Below, piece by piece: positions 5,065 to 10,879 of a DNA stretch of 10,879 nucleotides (its first letter is position 1; the number at the start of each line of letters is the position of its first letter). Source of the stretch: Bacteroides sp. CAG:545 (GTDB taxonomy: Bacteria > Bacteroidota > Bacteroidia > Bacteroidales > UBA932); assembly GCA_000432515.1 (NCBI GenBank), contig HF996003.1, positions 576-11,454 of the forward strand, read 5' to 3'. The notes below the pieces were generated by a model. That model had not been told where the DNA came from. It did no database searches and saw only the letters and a list, made by a program, of their open reading frames with translations. The position numbers and the translations under genes were made by a program.

Positions 5065-7263
5065 CTATTTGGCTTCCAAGAGGAAGACCGCGCTCTGGTA
5101 AACCTGCTTCACAGGAGGATTCAGCCCCTTGCTTATAAGCATTGACCCCGGCAACGTCTTTCCTGAGAACCAGCTTGAGGATTTTTCTACATTGAGTTCT
5201 TCGATATGGTAATCCAACTCCGCTGAAAGACCCCTCAACCGGAACTGAGGACAGGTAGTACGGCTCTGATACTTAGTGCAATATGCGAAGAATACCGCGC
5301 GCTTCTTGTCCTGAGAGACATACAGCACTCCGTGCGTGCCGGAGCCGTCCACAGGAGAGCCGATCCTGTACAGGTCCCCGGTGGCTACAATATCCCTGTA
5401 TCCCTTGTAATTCGCAATGGCCTTCCGTGCAAATGCCTTCTCTTCCTCCGTCATATTCTTAGGCTGCAGTTCCATGCCCAATCGTCCTGCACAGGCTACA
5501 TCGAAACGGAATTTTATAGGAGTCACATTTCCGGTCTGGTGATTAGGCACCGCTGACACGTGGGAACCTATGACATTGGCAGGATAAAACAGGCTTGTAC
5601 CATACTGGATGACGGTTCTGGTCAATGCTTCCGTATTGTCGCTGGTCCAGAATTCATTGAAATACTTGAGGGCGCCATATTCTACCCTTCCGCCTCCGGA
5701 AGCGCATGCCTGAATCATCACGTCCGGATATTTGGCACGTATTCTGTCCATGATGCTATAGAGCCCCTGAGCATATTTCACCCAGAACTCACTCTGCTCA
5801 TTGTCAGGCAGATAACCCGAACCCACATTCTCCACGTGGCGGTTCGCGTCCCATTTTATATAGTCGATCTTGTCGGACAGGCTCATAGTCTGGTCAAACA
5901 CGCCGAAAACGAAATCCTGCACCTTCGGGTTCGTCAAATCCAGGAGATACTGGCTTCTCATCTGCGTCGGCTGATGCATCTTGTCCTTCACTATCCAGTC
6001 CGGATGCTTCTCATACAGTTCACTCTTCGGATTCACCATCTCCGGTTCTATCCATATGCCGAACTTCAGGCCCTTGTCGTGAGCGTGGGACGCGATAAAG
6101 TCAATGCCTTCCGGAAGTTTCGTGACATTGACCTGCCAGTCTCCCAGCCCTGCCTTGTCGTTGTTGCGGGGATATTTGTTGGCAAACCAGCCGTCGTCCA
6201 GAACGAACATCTCAAGTCCCATCGATGCGGCGTCATCTATCATATCGGTCAATGTCTTGGCATTGAAATCGAAATACGCGCCTTCCCAGCTGTTCAGAAG
6301 TGTCGGGACAATGTCCTGGCCGCTTACCATCCAGTACGAACGGGCCCAGCTGTGCAGGTTGCGGCTTGCCTGGCCTGCGCCTTCTCCGCTCCATGTCCAG
6401 ATCATCTCAGGTGTCGTGAACGACTCACCTTTCGCAAGCGTGTATTCGGACATATACGGATTGATTCCGGCAAGAATGTTCAGCACATTGAACTCGGTAA
6501 GTTCGAAGTTCAGCTTGTAGTTTCCGCTCCAGGCCAATGCTCCAGCTATCACTTCGCCATAGTTCTCATTGAACGAATCCGTGTCCAGGCTGAGCATAAA
6601 TGCAGGGTTTTCCGTATGCGTGGTCCTGACGCCCTTGCGGCTCTCGATGCTCTTGGTCCCGTGGGTGAGCAGTGTGTTTTCCATCTGGGACTCTGCCGCC
6701 CAAGCACCGTGAAGATGGGTAAGGAGATATTTGTCCGCTTTTACGGGCAATGCGGAGGAGTAGTAATTATGAAGCGTCACCGCTCCCTTTTCGCCGTTTC
6801 TGATTACCGAGTGGGCGGTTATCACATTCTGTTTTTTGTACGCAGTATAGACGAGATCCACGTCCAGGCCTTCTTTCGCATCGGAAAGATGAATGACGGT
6901 CTGTTCTATATTATTGTCTTTCAGAGCCTTGGCTTCATGTGAAACATATCTGAGTTCTGTGTTAAGGTCTCCGTTCTTATGTGTCACGGACAATGCAGGT
7001 TCGTCGAATGCACGCCAGCCGAGTGTCGGATATGCCTCGTAAGGCGAACCGTGATTGGAATTGATTCCGTTCTTGAAGCCAGACAATGCCGAGGCATCTT
7101 CTATGACGCCGCCGAAGTGCAGTGTCGTGAGACGGCCGTCAGTTTCAGTCTTGAGTATCAATGACACGGCATCAGTTTTCACATTGATGACGACGGGAGT
7201 TTCTTTAGCATTGACGGAAAATGCCGACAAGGCAGACAGGGCGATTAACAGTAATTTTTTCAT
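5065..7263 (-). CDS. Secreted GH36 alpha-galactosidase
   Basis: A 732-residue glycoside hydrolase of family 36, cleaving terminal alpha-galactosides such as melibiose, raffinose or galactomannan side chains. Residues 1-19 (MKKLLLIALSALSAFSVNA) are a signal peptide, so it acts in the periplasm or outside. An N-terminal beta-sandwich domain (about 20-300) precedes the (beta/alpha)8 barrel. Barrel marks are FVLDDGWF with Asp356-Asp357, GIWIEPEMVNP, YIKWDANR with the nucleophile Asp472, SGGGRVEYG, and FWTSDNTEA with the acid/base Asp542. The common SGGGR(F/A)D has Glu in place of Asp here. A C-terminal beta-sandwich finishes the protein. The frame stays open upstream to 7383, but that extension reads through a tRNA and a terminator, so the ATG at 7263 is taken. 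No sugar transporter or SusC/D pair is adjacent, and no promoter of its own was recognised. Confidence 0.93.
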   Translation of the reverse strand: MKKLLLIALSALSAFSVNAKETPVVINVKTDAVSLILKTETDGRLTTLHFGGVIEDASALSGFKNGINSNHGSPYEAYPTLGWRAFDEPALSVTHKNGDLNTELRYVSHEAKALKDNNIEQTVIHLSDAKEGLDVDLVYTAYKKQNVITAHSVIRNGEKGAVTLHNYYSSALPVKADKYLLTHLHGAWAAESQMENTLLTHGTKSIESRKGVRTTHTENPAFMLSLDTDSFNENYGEVIAGALAWSGNYKLNFELTEFNVLNILAGINPYMSEYTLAKGESFTTPEMIWTWSGEGAGQASRNLHSWARSYWMVSGQDIVPTLLNSWEGAYFDFNAKTLTDMIDDAASMGLEMFVLDDGWFANKYPRNNDKAGLGDWQVNVTKLPEGIDFIASHAHDKGLKFGIWIEPEMVNPKSELYEKHPDWIVKDKMHQPTQMRSQYLLDLTNPKVQDFVFGVFDQTMSLSDKIDYIKWDANRHVENVGSGYLPDNEQSEFWVKYAQGLYSIMDRIRAKYPDVMIQACASGGGRVEYGALKYFNEFWTSDNTEALTRTVIQYGTSLFYPANVIGSHVSAVPNHQTGNVTPIKFRFDVACAGRLGMELQPKNMTEEEKAFARKAIANYKGYRDIVATGDLYRIGSPVDGSGTHGVLYVSQDKKRAVFFAYCTKYQSRTTCPQFRLRGLSAELDYHIEELNVEKSSSWFSGKTLPGSMLISKGLNPPVKQVYQSAVFLLEAK

Positions 7264-7289
7264 CTTGAGATAATTATGTAGTATAATAC

Positions 7290-7319
7290 AAAAAAAGCCA
7301 CCTGAAGATTCAGATGGCT
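7290..7319 (-). terminator. Intrinsic terminator between tRNA-Gly and alpha-galactosidase
   Basis: On the minus strand AGCCATCTGA pairs with TCAGGTGGCT over 10 bp (one G-U pair) around a 4-nt loop and is followed by seven Ts (7290-7296). It starts 6 bp after the tRNA-Gly end and should stop most tRNA transcripts before the alpha-galactosidase. Confidence 0.88.
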
Positions 7320-7325
7320 TCCGAG

Positions 7326-7398
7326 AGCGGAAAACGAGACTTGAACTCGCGACCCCAACCTTGGCAAGGTTGTGCTCTACCAACTGAGCTATTTCCGC
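7326..7398 (-). tRNA. tRNA-Gly (anticodon GCC)
   Basis: A complete 73-nt cloverleaf on the minus strand. The acceptor stem is GCGGAAA/TTTCCGC, fully paired. The D arm is GCTC/GAGC. The anticodon stem is CAACC/GGTTG, with loop TTGCCAA placing GCC opposite plus-strand 7363-7365. The T arm is GCGAG/CTCGT (one G-U pair) with loop TTCAAGT. The discriminator is U. CCA is not encoded. It is preceded by a strong promoter and followed by a terminator. Confidence 0.97.
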
Positions 7399-7430
7399 AT
7401 TTTGTAATCCCTATTGGTGTTTCGGGATTG

Positions 7431-7461
7431 CAAAGATAGATATAAATTCCGACTCTGCAAA
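7431..7461 (-). promoter_or_regulatory. Bacteroides-type promoter of tRNA-Gly
   Basis: On the minus strand TTTG (complement of 7458-7461) and TATCTTTG (complement of 7431-7438) are separated by exactly 19 bp and match the consensus in full. Transcription should start near 7424, about 26 nt before the tRNA. Most of the 117-bp space between tRNA-Gly and pheS is this promoter and AT-rich sequence. No clear pheS terminator is visible there. Confidence 0.82.
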
Positions 7462-7515
7462 TTTTTTCGGCATTTTTTGTAGAAAAATTAGCAGAATCTC
7501 ATTCAAAGCTTGTTT

Positions 7516-8550
7516 CTACACCTCTACACAGGTACGGAACTCACGCAGGAAACGCATATCGTTCTCGAAATAATGACGGAGGTCATTGACCTGCCACTTC
7601 AGCATCGCAATACGCTCGATACCCATTCCGAATGCAAATCCTGAGTATTTCTTGCTGTCGATGCCGGAAGCCTCGAGGACGTTCGGATCCACCATGCCGC
7701 AGCCGAGAATTTCCAGCCAGCCTGTTCCTTTACATATGTTGCAGCCTTTTCCGTGGCAGATGTTGCAGCTTACGTCCACCTCTGCTGACGGCTCGGTGAA
7801 CGGGAAGTATGACGGTCTCATACGAATCTGGGTGGCCGGACCGAACATTTCACGTGCGAAGAGGAGAATAGCCTGCTTCAAATCGGCAAATGTCACGTTC
7901 TCATCGATGTAGAGACCTTCCACCTGATGGAATATGCAGTGTGCTCTGGCCGAGATGGCCTCGTTTCGGAACACTCTTCCCGGGCAGATGACACGTATCG
8001 GCAACTGCATCTTTTCCATTGCCCTGACCTGTACGCTGGAGGTATGGGTACGAAGCAGAAGCGGATCCTTATGCCCTACAGACACGAAGAAGGTGTCCTG
8101 CATATCTCTTGCGGGATGGTTAGGAGGGAAGTTCAATGCCTCGAAAACGTGGTAGTCATCCTCGATTTCCGGACCTTCTGCCACGTCGTAGCCGAACTTG
8201 CGGAAGATGTTCACGATCTGCTGTCTTGCAATGGAGACCGGATGTCTTGTCCCGAGAGGAATAGGGTCGCCAGGCACAGTAGCGTCGAAATCATCCGCAG
8301 AAGCAGCACCTGATGCCGCAACATTGGCCTTCAACTCTTCTATGCGCGCCAAAGCCTCTTTTTTCAGAACGTTCAGTTTCTGGCCGAACTCTCTCTTCAT
8401 TTCCGGAGCGACTGTCCTGAATTCATCGAAAAGTCTGGTGATTTCACCTTTCTTTCCCAGAAGACGGACTCTCGCTTCCTCTATATCTTTCTCTGACTTG
8501 CATTTGAGATCTTTGATCTCCGCAAGCAACTGTTCTATTTCCTCTTTCAT
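7516..8550 (-). CDS. pheS: Phenylalanyl-tRNA synthetase alpha subunit
   Basis: A 344-residue class II synthetase subunit that, with PheT, charges tRNA-Phe in the cytoplasm. Residues 1-85 form the charged coiled-coil arm. The catalytic domain follows: RHPVSIARQQIVNIFRKFGY at 102-121, a TFFV...LLLRTHTSSVQVRAM segment at 153-178, motif 2 with GRVFRNEAISARAHCIFHQV at 191-210 continuing EGLY, and motif 3 GFAFGMGIERIAML at 304-317 with Arg313. Ala306 in GFAFG is the residue tied to phenylalanine specificity. An insert at 262-273 has four cysteines in a CX2CX4CX2C pattern, likely a zinc knuckle, absent from E. coli PheS but known in other lineages. Length is normal. pheT is not adjacent, which is usual for Bacteroidota. 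The ATG at 8550 has no Shine-Dalgarno. Confidence 0.97.
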   Translation of the reverse strand: MKEEIEQLLAEIKDLKCKSEKDIEEARVRLLGKKGEITRLFDEFRTVAPEMKREFGQKLNVLKKEALARIEELKANVAASGAASADDFDATVPGDPIPLGTRHPVSIARQQIVNIFRKFGYDVAEGPEIEDDYHVFEALNFPPNHPARDMQDTFFVSVGHKDPLLLRTHTSSVQVRAMEKMQLPIRVICPGRVFRNEAISARAHCIFHQVEGLYIDENVTFADLKQAILLFAREMFGPATQIRMRPSYFPFTEPSAEVDVSCNICHGKGCNICKGTGWLEILGCGMVDPNVLEASGIDSKKYSGFAFGMGIERIAMLKWQVNDLRHYFENDMRFLREFRTCVEV

Positions 8551-8556
8551 ATCCTA

Positions 8557-8574
8557 TTTGTTAACAAACCGGTT
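8557..8574. repeat. Two overlapping palindromes in the pheS leader
   Basis: TTTGTTAACAAA (8557-8568) is a perfect 12-bp palindrome, and AACCGGTT (8567-8574) is a perfect 8-bp palindrome sharing two bases with it. They lie 7-24 bp upstream of the pheS start, within the predicted transcript. A dimeric repressor site is possible; no known regulator is assigned. Confidence 0.35.
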
Positions 8575-8588
8575 CCCAAAACCATCTG

Positions 8589-8596
8589 CAAATTTA
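8589..8596 (-). promoter_or_regulatory. Probable -7 element of the pheS promoter
   Basis: The minus strand reads TAAATTTG, an exact TAnnTTTG match, placing the transcript start near 8582, about 31 nt before the pheS ATG. No good TTTG is found 19-21 bp further upstream, so the -33 half is weak or absent. pheS may also be read through from the secreted-protein gene 79 bp upstream, as no terminator separates them. Confidence 0.55.
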
Positions 8597-8629
8597 GTCA
8601 ATTTCTACCGAAATGTAATACTGCCGGAC

Positions 8630-9067
8630 CTACTTCTTTTGAGAAGACGTCTTGGCCGTGGCCTGTCCGCTCATCTTCGCCTTACGCTTTTCCCGGGCTT
8701 TCTGCTGCTTGGCCGCTCCGCTTTTCAGATATGCGGCCCACTGCTGCGGAGTAAAGAATTTCTTGTAGGTCTTGTCTATCTGCTCCATCCACTTGTCGCT
8801 GGTGATGGTGTACAGGTCATAGTTGTCCACCCTGGCAGCCTGAAGTTTCTTGACTTCTTCCTGCCATGCCGCATAATCGTGCTGAAGTGTGGAGTCCACG
8901 TAGAACACTTGCCAATACTCGAGTTTCAGAAGATCTGCGAGCCTGTCCGCTTCCTTGGCAGCCATTTCTTCCGGCGTCGGCTGTTTCTGTTCACCCTGCT
9001 CCTGGGCATAAGCATTGACACTCACGAAAAACAGCATTGACAATAGCGCAAACAATATCTTTTTCAT
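8630..9067 (-). CDS. Secreted small helical protein, LTxxQ/DUF4890-like, function unknown
   Basis: A 145-residue exported protein of no assigned function. Residues 1-21 are a signal peptide (MKKILFALLSMLFFVSVNAYA) with likely cleavage before QEQ. The mature part is rich in charged residues and predicted helical. TPEEMAAKEADRLADLLKLE near 31-50 and FTPQQWAAYLK near 109-119 resemble the paired helix starts of the small LTxxQ/Spy-like periplasmic proteins common in Bacteroidota. In between, the protein has several aromatic residues (YWQVFYVD, HDYAAW, DNYDLY). The C-terminal 25 residues are a very basic Lys/Arg/Ala tail, which may bind lipid, nucleic acid or the cell wall. It is preceded by a full-consensus promoter and lies 79 bp upstream of pheS on the same strand. 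Family assignment is tentative. Confidence 0.75.
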   Translation of the reverse strand: MKKILFALLSMLFFVSVNAYAQEQGEQKQPTPEEMAAKEADRLADLLKLEYWQVFYVDSTLQHDYAAWQEEVKKLQAARVDNYDLYTITSDKWMEQIDKTYKKFFTPQQWAAYLKSGAAKQQKAREKRKAKMSGQATAKTSSQKK

Positions 9068-9107
9068 ATTCGGTCTTATATTTCGTTTCAGATGTCTCCA
9101 GTTTCGT

Positions 9108-9115
9108 TATATTTG
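9108..9115 (+). promoter_or_regulatory. Probable -7 element of the C69 peptidase promoter
   Basis: TATATTTG matches TAnnTTTG exactly and would start transcripts near 9122, about 63 nt before the peptidase ATG. The upstream half is poor: GTTT rather than TTTG at the expected 19-bp distance. It faces the minus-strand promoter at 9147-9178. Confidence 0.5.
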
Positions 9116-9121
9116 TAAATT

Positions 9122-9144
9122 GTGACGGGAGATGTTCCCATCAC
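9122..9144. repeat. Inverted repeat between two facing promoters
   Basis: GTGACGGGA (9122-9130) and TCCCATCAC (9136-9144) are inverted copies with one mismatched pair and a 5-bp spacer. The repeat sits exactly between the plus-strand -7 element (ending 9115) and the minus-strand -7 element (beginning 9147). It would thus be at the 5' end of both transcripts, either as an operator or as a leader hairpin. Confidence 0.5.
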
Positions 9145-9146
9145 GA

Positions 9147-9178
9147 CAAATGTAGTGAAATAATAATATTGTACAAAA
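9147..9178 (-). promoter_or_regulatory. Bacteroides-type promoter of the secreted helical protein
   Basis: On the minus strand TTTTG (complement of 9174-9178) and TACATTTG (complement of 9147-9154) are separated by 19 bp, a full-consensus match. Transcription would start near 9140, giving a leader of about 73 nt before the ATG at 9067. The same bases lie in the leader of the divergent peptidase gene. Confidence 0.75.
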
Positions 9179-9184
9179 CCTGAT

Positions 9185-10879
9185 ATGAAACTTAGAAATA
9201 TTCTTCTTTCGAGTTTTGCGGTGCTGATGTGCAGCATTACCGCAAACAGGGCAGATGCCTGTACCAATGTAATTGTGACCAAAGGGGCAAGCGCTGACGG
9301 GTCCTGCATGGTATCTTACGCGGCCGATTCGCATTGGCTCTACGGAGAGCTTTACGTCAAGCCTCAGGCTGACTGGAAAGTTACCGACAAGTTGCGCGTA
9401 TATGACTGGGATTCAGGTCAATATCTCGGGCTTATCGACCAGGTGGAGCACACTTACAAGACCGTGGGCAACATGAACGAGCACCAGCTCATAATAGCCG
9501 AGACCACTTTCGGCGGAAGGCACGGACTCAATGACCCCAACGGCATAATGGACTACGGTTCATTGATTTACATTACATTGCAGAGAGCCAGAACTGCGCG
9601 CGAAGCCATCAAGGTCATGGCAGAACTCACGAACAAATACGGCTATTTCTCCGAGGGAGAGTCGTTCTCCATCGTTGACAAGAACGAGGCCTGGATAATG
9701 GAAATGGTCGGCAAGGGAACCGAAAAGAAAGGCTCCGTCTGGGTGGCTCTGCGTGTTCCTGACGGCTACATCAGCGGTCATGCAAACCAGTCGCGTATCG
9801 CCACGTTCCCGCTCAATGATCCGGAAAACTGTCTGTACGCGGAGGATGTCATTGACTTTGCACGTTCAAAGGGCTGGTTCAGCGGCGAGGACAGCGAGTT
9901 CAGTTTCCGCGACGCATATTGTCCTGCTGACTTCGGCGCTCTGCGCGGATGCGAGGCCAGAGTCTGGAGCGCGTTCAATATCCTGAGCCACGGCTGGTTC
10001 ACTTTCGAGGAGACCAAGGGCAATCTGGTGACCAAGGACGCCTATTCCTATGTTGACTACGCGATGGGCCACAATCCTGACAACAGGATGCCGCTCTGGA
10101 TCAAGCCTGCCAAGAAGGTGACCGTAAAGAATGTTGCGGATGTGATGCGTGACCATTATGAGGGTACGCCTATGGACATGACTACCGATATCGGTGCGGG
10201 CGGAAATGCATTGCCATACCGCTGGAGGCCGATGGACTTCGAATATGAGGGCAAGAAATACACCAATGAACGCGCTATCGCCACTCAGCAGACGGGTTTC
10301 TGGTTTGTGGGACAGGCACGCGGAAACTATCCTGACGTGATAGGAGGTATCTTGTGGTTCGGCACCGATGATGCTGCAACTTCTTATGTTACACCGATTT
10401 ACTCCAATACGGAGAAGGTTCCCGAGTGCTTCAGGCAGGGCAACGGCAACTTGCTCTCCTACTCTGCCACGTCTTCTTTCTGGATCAACAACAGGATTTC
10501 CAATGCCTGCTACAGGATGTACAATATCATGGCTCCTTATGTGCGCGAGAGGATCGACAAGTTCGAGAACGAGCAGATGGAAAAGGTCCGCCAGAATGAT
10601 GTCAAGGCCCTGGAACTTTTCAAGAAGTCAATGGACAGCGCGGAGAGAGTTGGAAAGAAGAAGTCACTTGCCTATGATGTGATGACTGATACCGGAGCTT
10701 CTTTCGCGGCGGTGAAGAGACTTCTCACGAGTTATTCGGTAAAGACAGCGCAGGATATTTTCAAGCAATGGCAGGAGCTGGAGGTCACATTGACAGTCAA
10801 ATTCATTGACGGTAATGTGAAGGCGCAGAATTCTGACGGTTCTTTCAAGCATACTGATTTCTCTGCCGGCATTCCTGAC
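9185..10879 (+). CDS. Secreted C69-family dipeptidase (PepD-like), partial at 3' end
   Basis: The frame is open from ATG 9185 through the last base of the window (565 codons, no stop). It is a peptidase family C69 enzyme, an N-terminal-nucleophile hydrolase that cleaves dipeptides. Residues 1-25 form a signal peptide ending NRADA, and Cys26 follows at once in CTNVIVTKGASADGS. Removal of the signal peptide would expose this cysteine as the catalytic N-terminus. Other family marks are YAADSHWLYGELY, VYDWDSGQYLG, TVGNMNEHQLIIAETTFGGR, IMDYGSLIYITLQRARTARE, YGYFSEGESFSIVD, VWVALRVPDGYISGHANQSR and GGILWFGTDDAATS. Exported Bacteroidota homologues are about 550-620 residues, so little is missing. 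It likely works in the periplasm or outside on peptides taken as nutrients. It is transcribed divergently from the small secreted helical protein. Confidence 0.93.
   Translation, partial: MKLRNILLSSFAVLMCSITANRADACTNVIVTKGASADGSCMVSYAADSHWLYGELYVKPQADWKVTDKLRVYDWDSGQYLGLIDQVEHTYKTVGNMNEHQLIIAETTFGGRHGLNDPNGIMDYGSLIYITLQRARTAREAIKVMAELTNKYGYFSEGESFSIVDKNEAWIMEMVGKGTEKKGSVWVALRVPDGYISGHANQSRIATFPLNDPENCLYAEDVIDFARSKGWFSGEDSEFSFRDAYCPADFGALRGCEARVWSAFNILSHGWFTFEETKGNLVTKDAYSYVDYAMGHNPDNRMPLWIKPAKKVTVKNVADVMRDHYEGTPMDMTTDIGAGGNALPYRWRPMDFEYEGKKYTNERAIATQQTGFWFVGQARGNYPDVIGGILWFGTDDAATSYVTPIYSNTEKVPECFRQGNGNLLSYSATSSFWINNRISNACYRMYNIMAPYVRERIDKFENEQMEKVRQNDVKALELFKKSMDSAERVGKKKSLAYDVMTDTGASFAAVKRLLTSYSVKTAQDIFKQWQELEVTLTVKFIDGNVKAQNSDGSFKHTDFSAGIPD

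Larger units (their letters stand above)
538..10810. repeat. Dispersed, over-represented heptamer CATTGAC / GTCAATG (about 24 copies)
   Basis: Hand count on both strands. CATTGAC on the plus strand begins at 538, 1336, 1919, 1935, 2800, 5140, 6126, 7209, 7584, 9013, 9035, 9850, 10788 and 10804. GTCAATG begins at 3063, 3573, 3681, 3743, 3749, 4440, 5621, 6100, 6248 and 10627. Thirteen extend to GCATTGAC. All are inside genes. About 1.3 would be expected in random sequence of even composition. Copies encode Ile-Asp, Leu-Thr, Val-Asn and Ser-Met in different frames, so codon choice for one dipeptide does not explain them. The role is unknown. Confidence 0.6.

Noticed and set aside
5560..6942. 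Long plus-strand open frame (460 codons) opposite the alpha-galactosidase
   Set aside because: It is antisense to a clear GH36 gene, its translation is His/Arg/Val-rich with no recognisable domain, and it reflects codon bias of the true gene.
7264..7383. N-terminal extension of the alpha-galactosidase by 40 codons
   Set aside because: The extension is translated from tRNA-Gly and its terminator, and a normal signal peptide starts at the ATG at 7263.
9088..9334. Two short minus-strand frames (73 and 75 codons) upstream of the secreted helical protein
   Set aside because: They lie across the divergent promoters and antisense to the peptidase signal region, with no protein-like features.
1..10879. 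Mobile element, CRISPR, toxin-antitoxin or defence island
   Set aside because: No transposase, integrase, spaced repeat array, terminal inverted repeat or defence-type protein was seen, and all genes are ordinary core or accessory metabolic and envelope families.

Overview
The window looks like a stretch of core-type chromosome from a member of the Bacteroidales (Bacteroidota). Four things point that way. Base composition is near 50% GC by eye. Start codons generally lack Shine-Dalgarno sequences. The promoters match the Bacteroides-type pattern TTTG / 19-bp spacer / TAnnTTTG. The gene families are also typical: split transketolase, an ECF sigma cassette with a small membrane protein and a periplasmic LTxxQ-like protein, a PheS with a four-cysteine insert, an exported GH36 alpha-galactosidase and an exported C69 peptidase. 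The genus cannot be fixed from the sequence alone. No mobile element, CRISPR array, phage gene or defence gene was seen.

Layout, left to right. A plus-strand run carries the two halves of a split transketolase (the first cut by the window edge), an ECF sigma factor, a 178-bp non-coding gap, a small single-pass membrane protein (putative anti-sigma or sensor) and an overlapping periplasmic LTxxQ-like protein. This run meets, tail to tail with a 16-bp overlap, a minus-strand pair: lolD (lipoprotein-export ATPase) followed by trmN6 (tRNA adenine methyltransferase). Next is a plus-strand tRNA-Pro(UGG) with its own promoter and terminator. The remaining minus-strand block, read in transcription order, is a small secreted helical protein, pheS, tRNA-Gly(GCC), a terminator and a secreted alpha-galactosidase. 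At the right edge a plus-strand C69 dipeptidase starts from a promoter region shared with the small secreted protein and runs out of the window.

Functionally the window mixes carbon metabolism (transketolase, alpha-galactosidase), translation (PheRS alpha, two tRNAs, a tRNA methyltransferase) and envelope or periplasm functions (LolD, the sigma/membrane/periplasmic cassette, the secreted helical protein, the dipeptidase). I infer that the sigma cassette is an envelope-stress type regulatory unit.

The most unusual signal is not a gene. The heptamer CATTGAC (GTCAATG on the other strand) occurs about 24 times, against about 1.3 expected by chance. Thirteen copies extend to GCATTGAC. It is found in all three reading frames, encodes different amino-acid pairs, lies on both strands and touches ten of the eleven genes. 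It therefore looks like a DNA-level motif such as an uptake, Chi-like or architecture sequence, rather than a by-product of protein coding.
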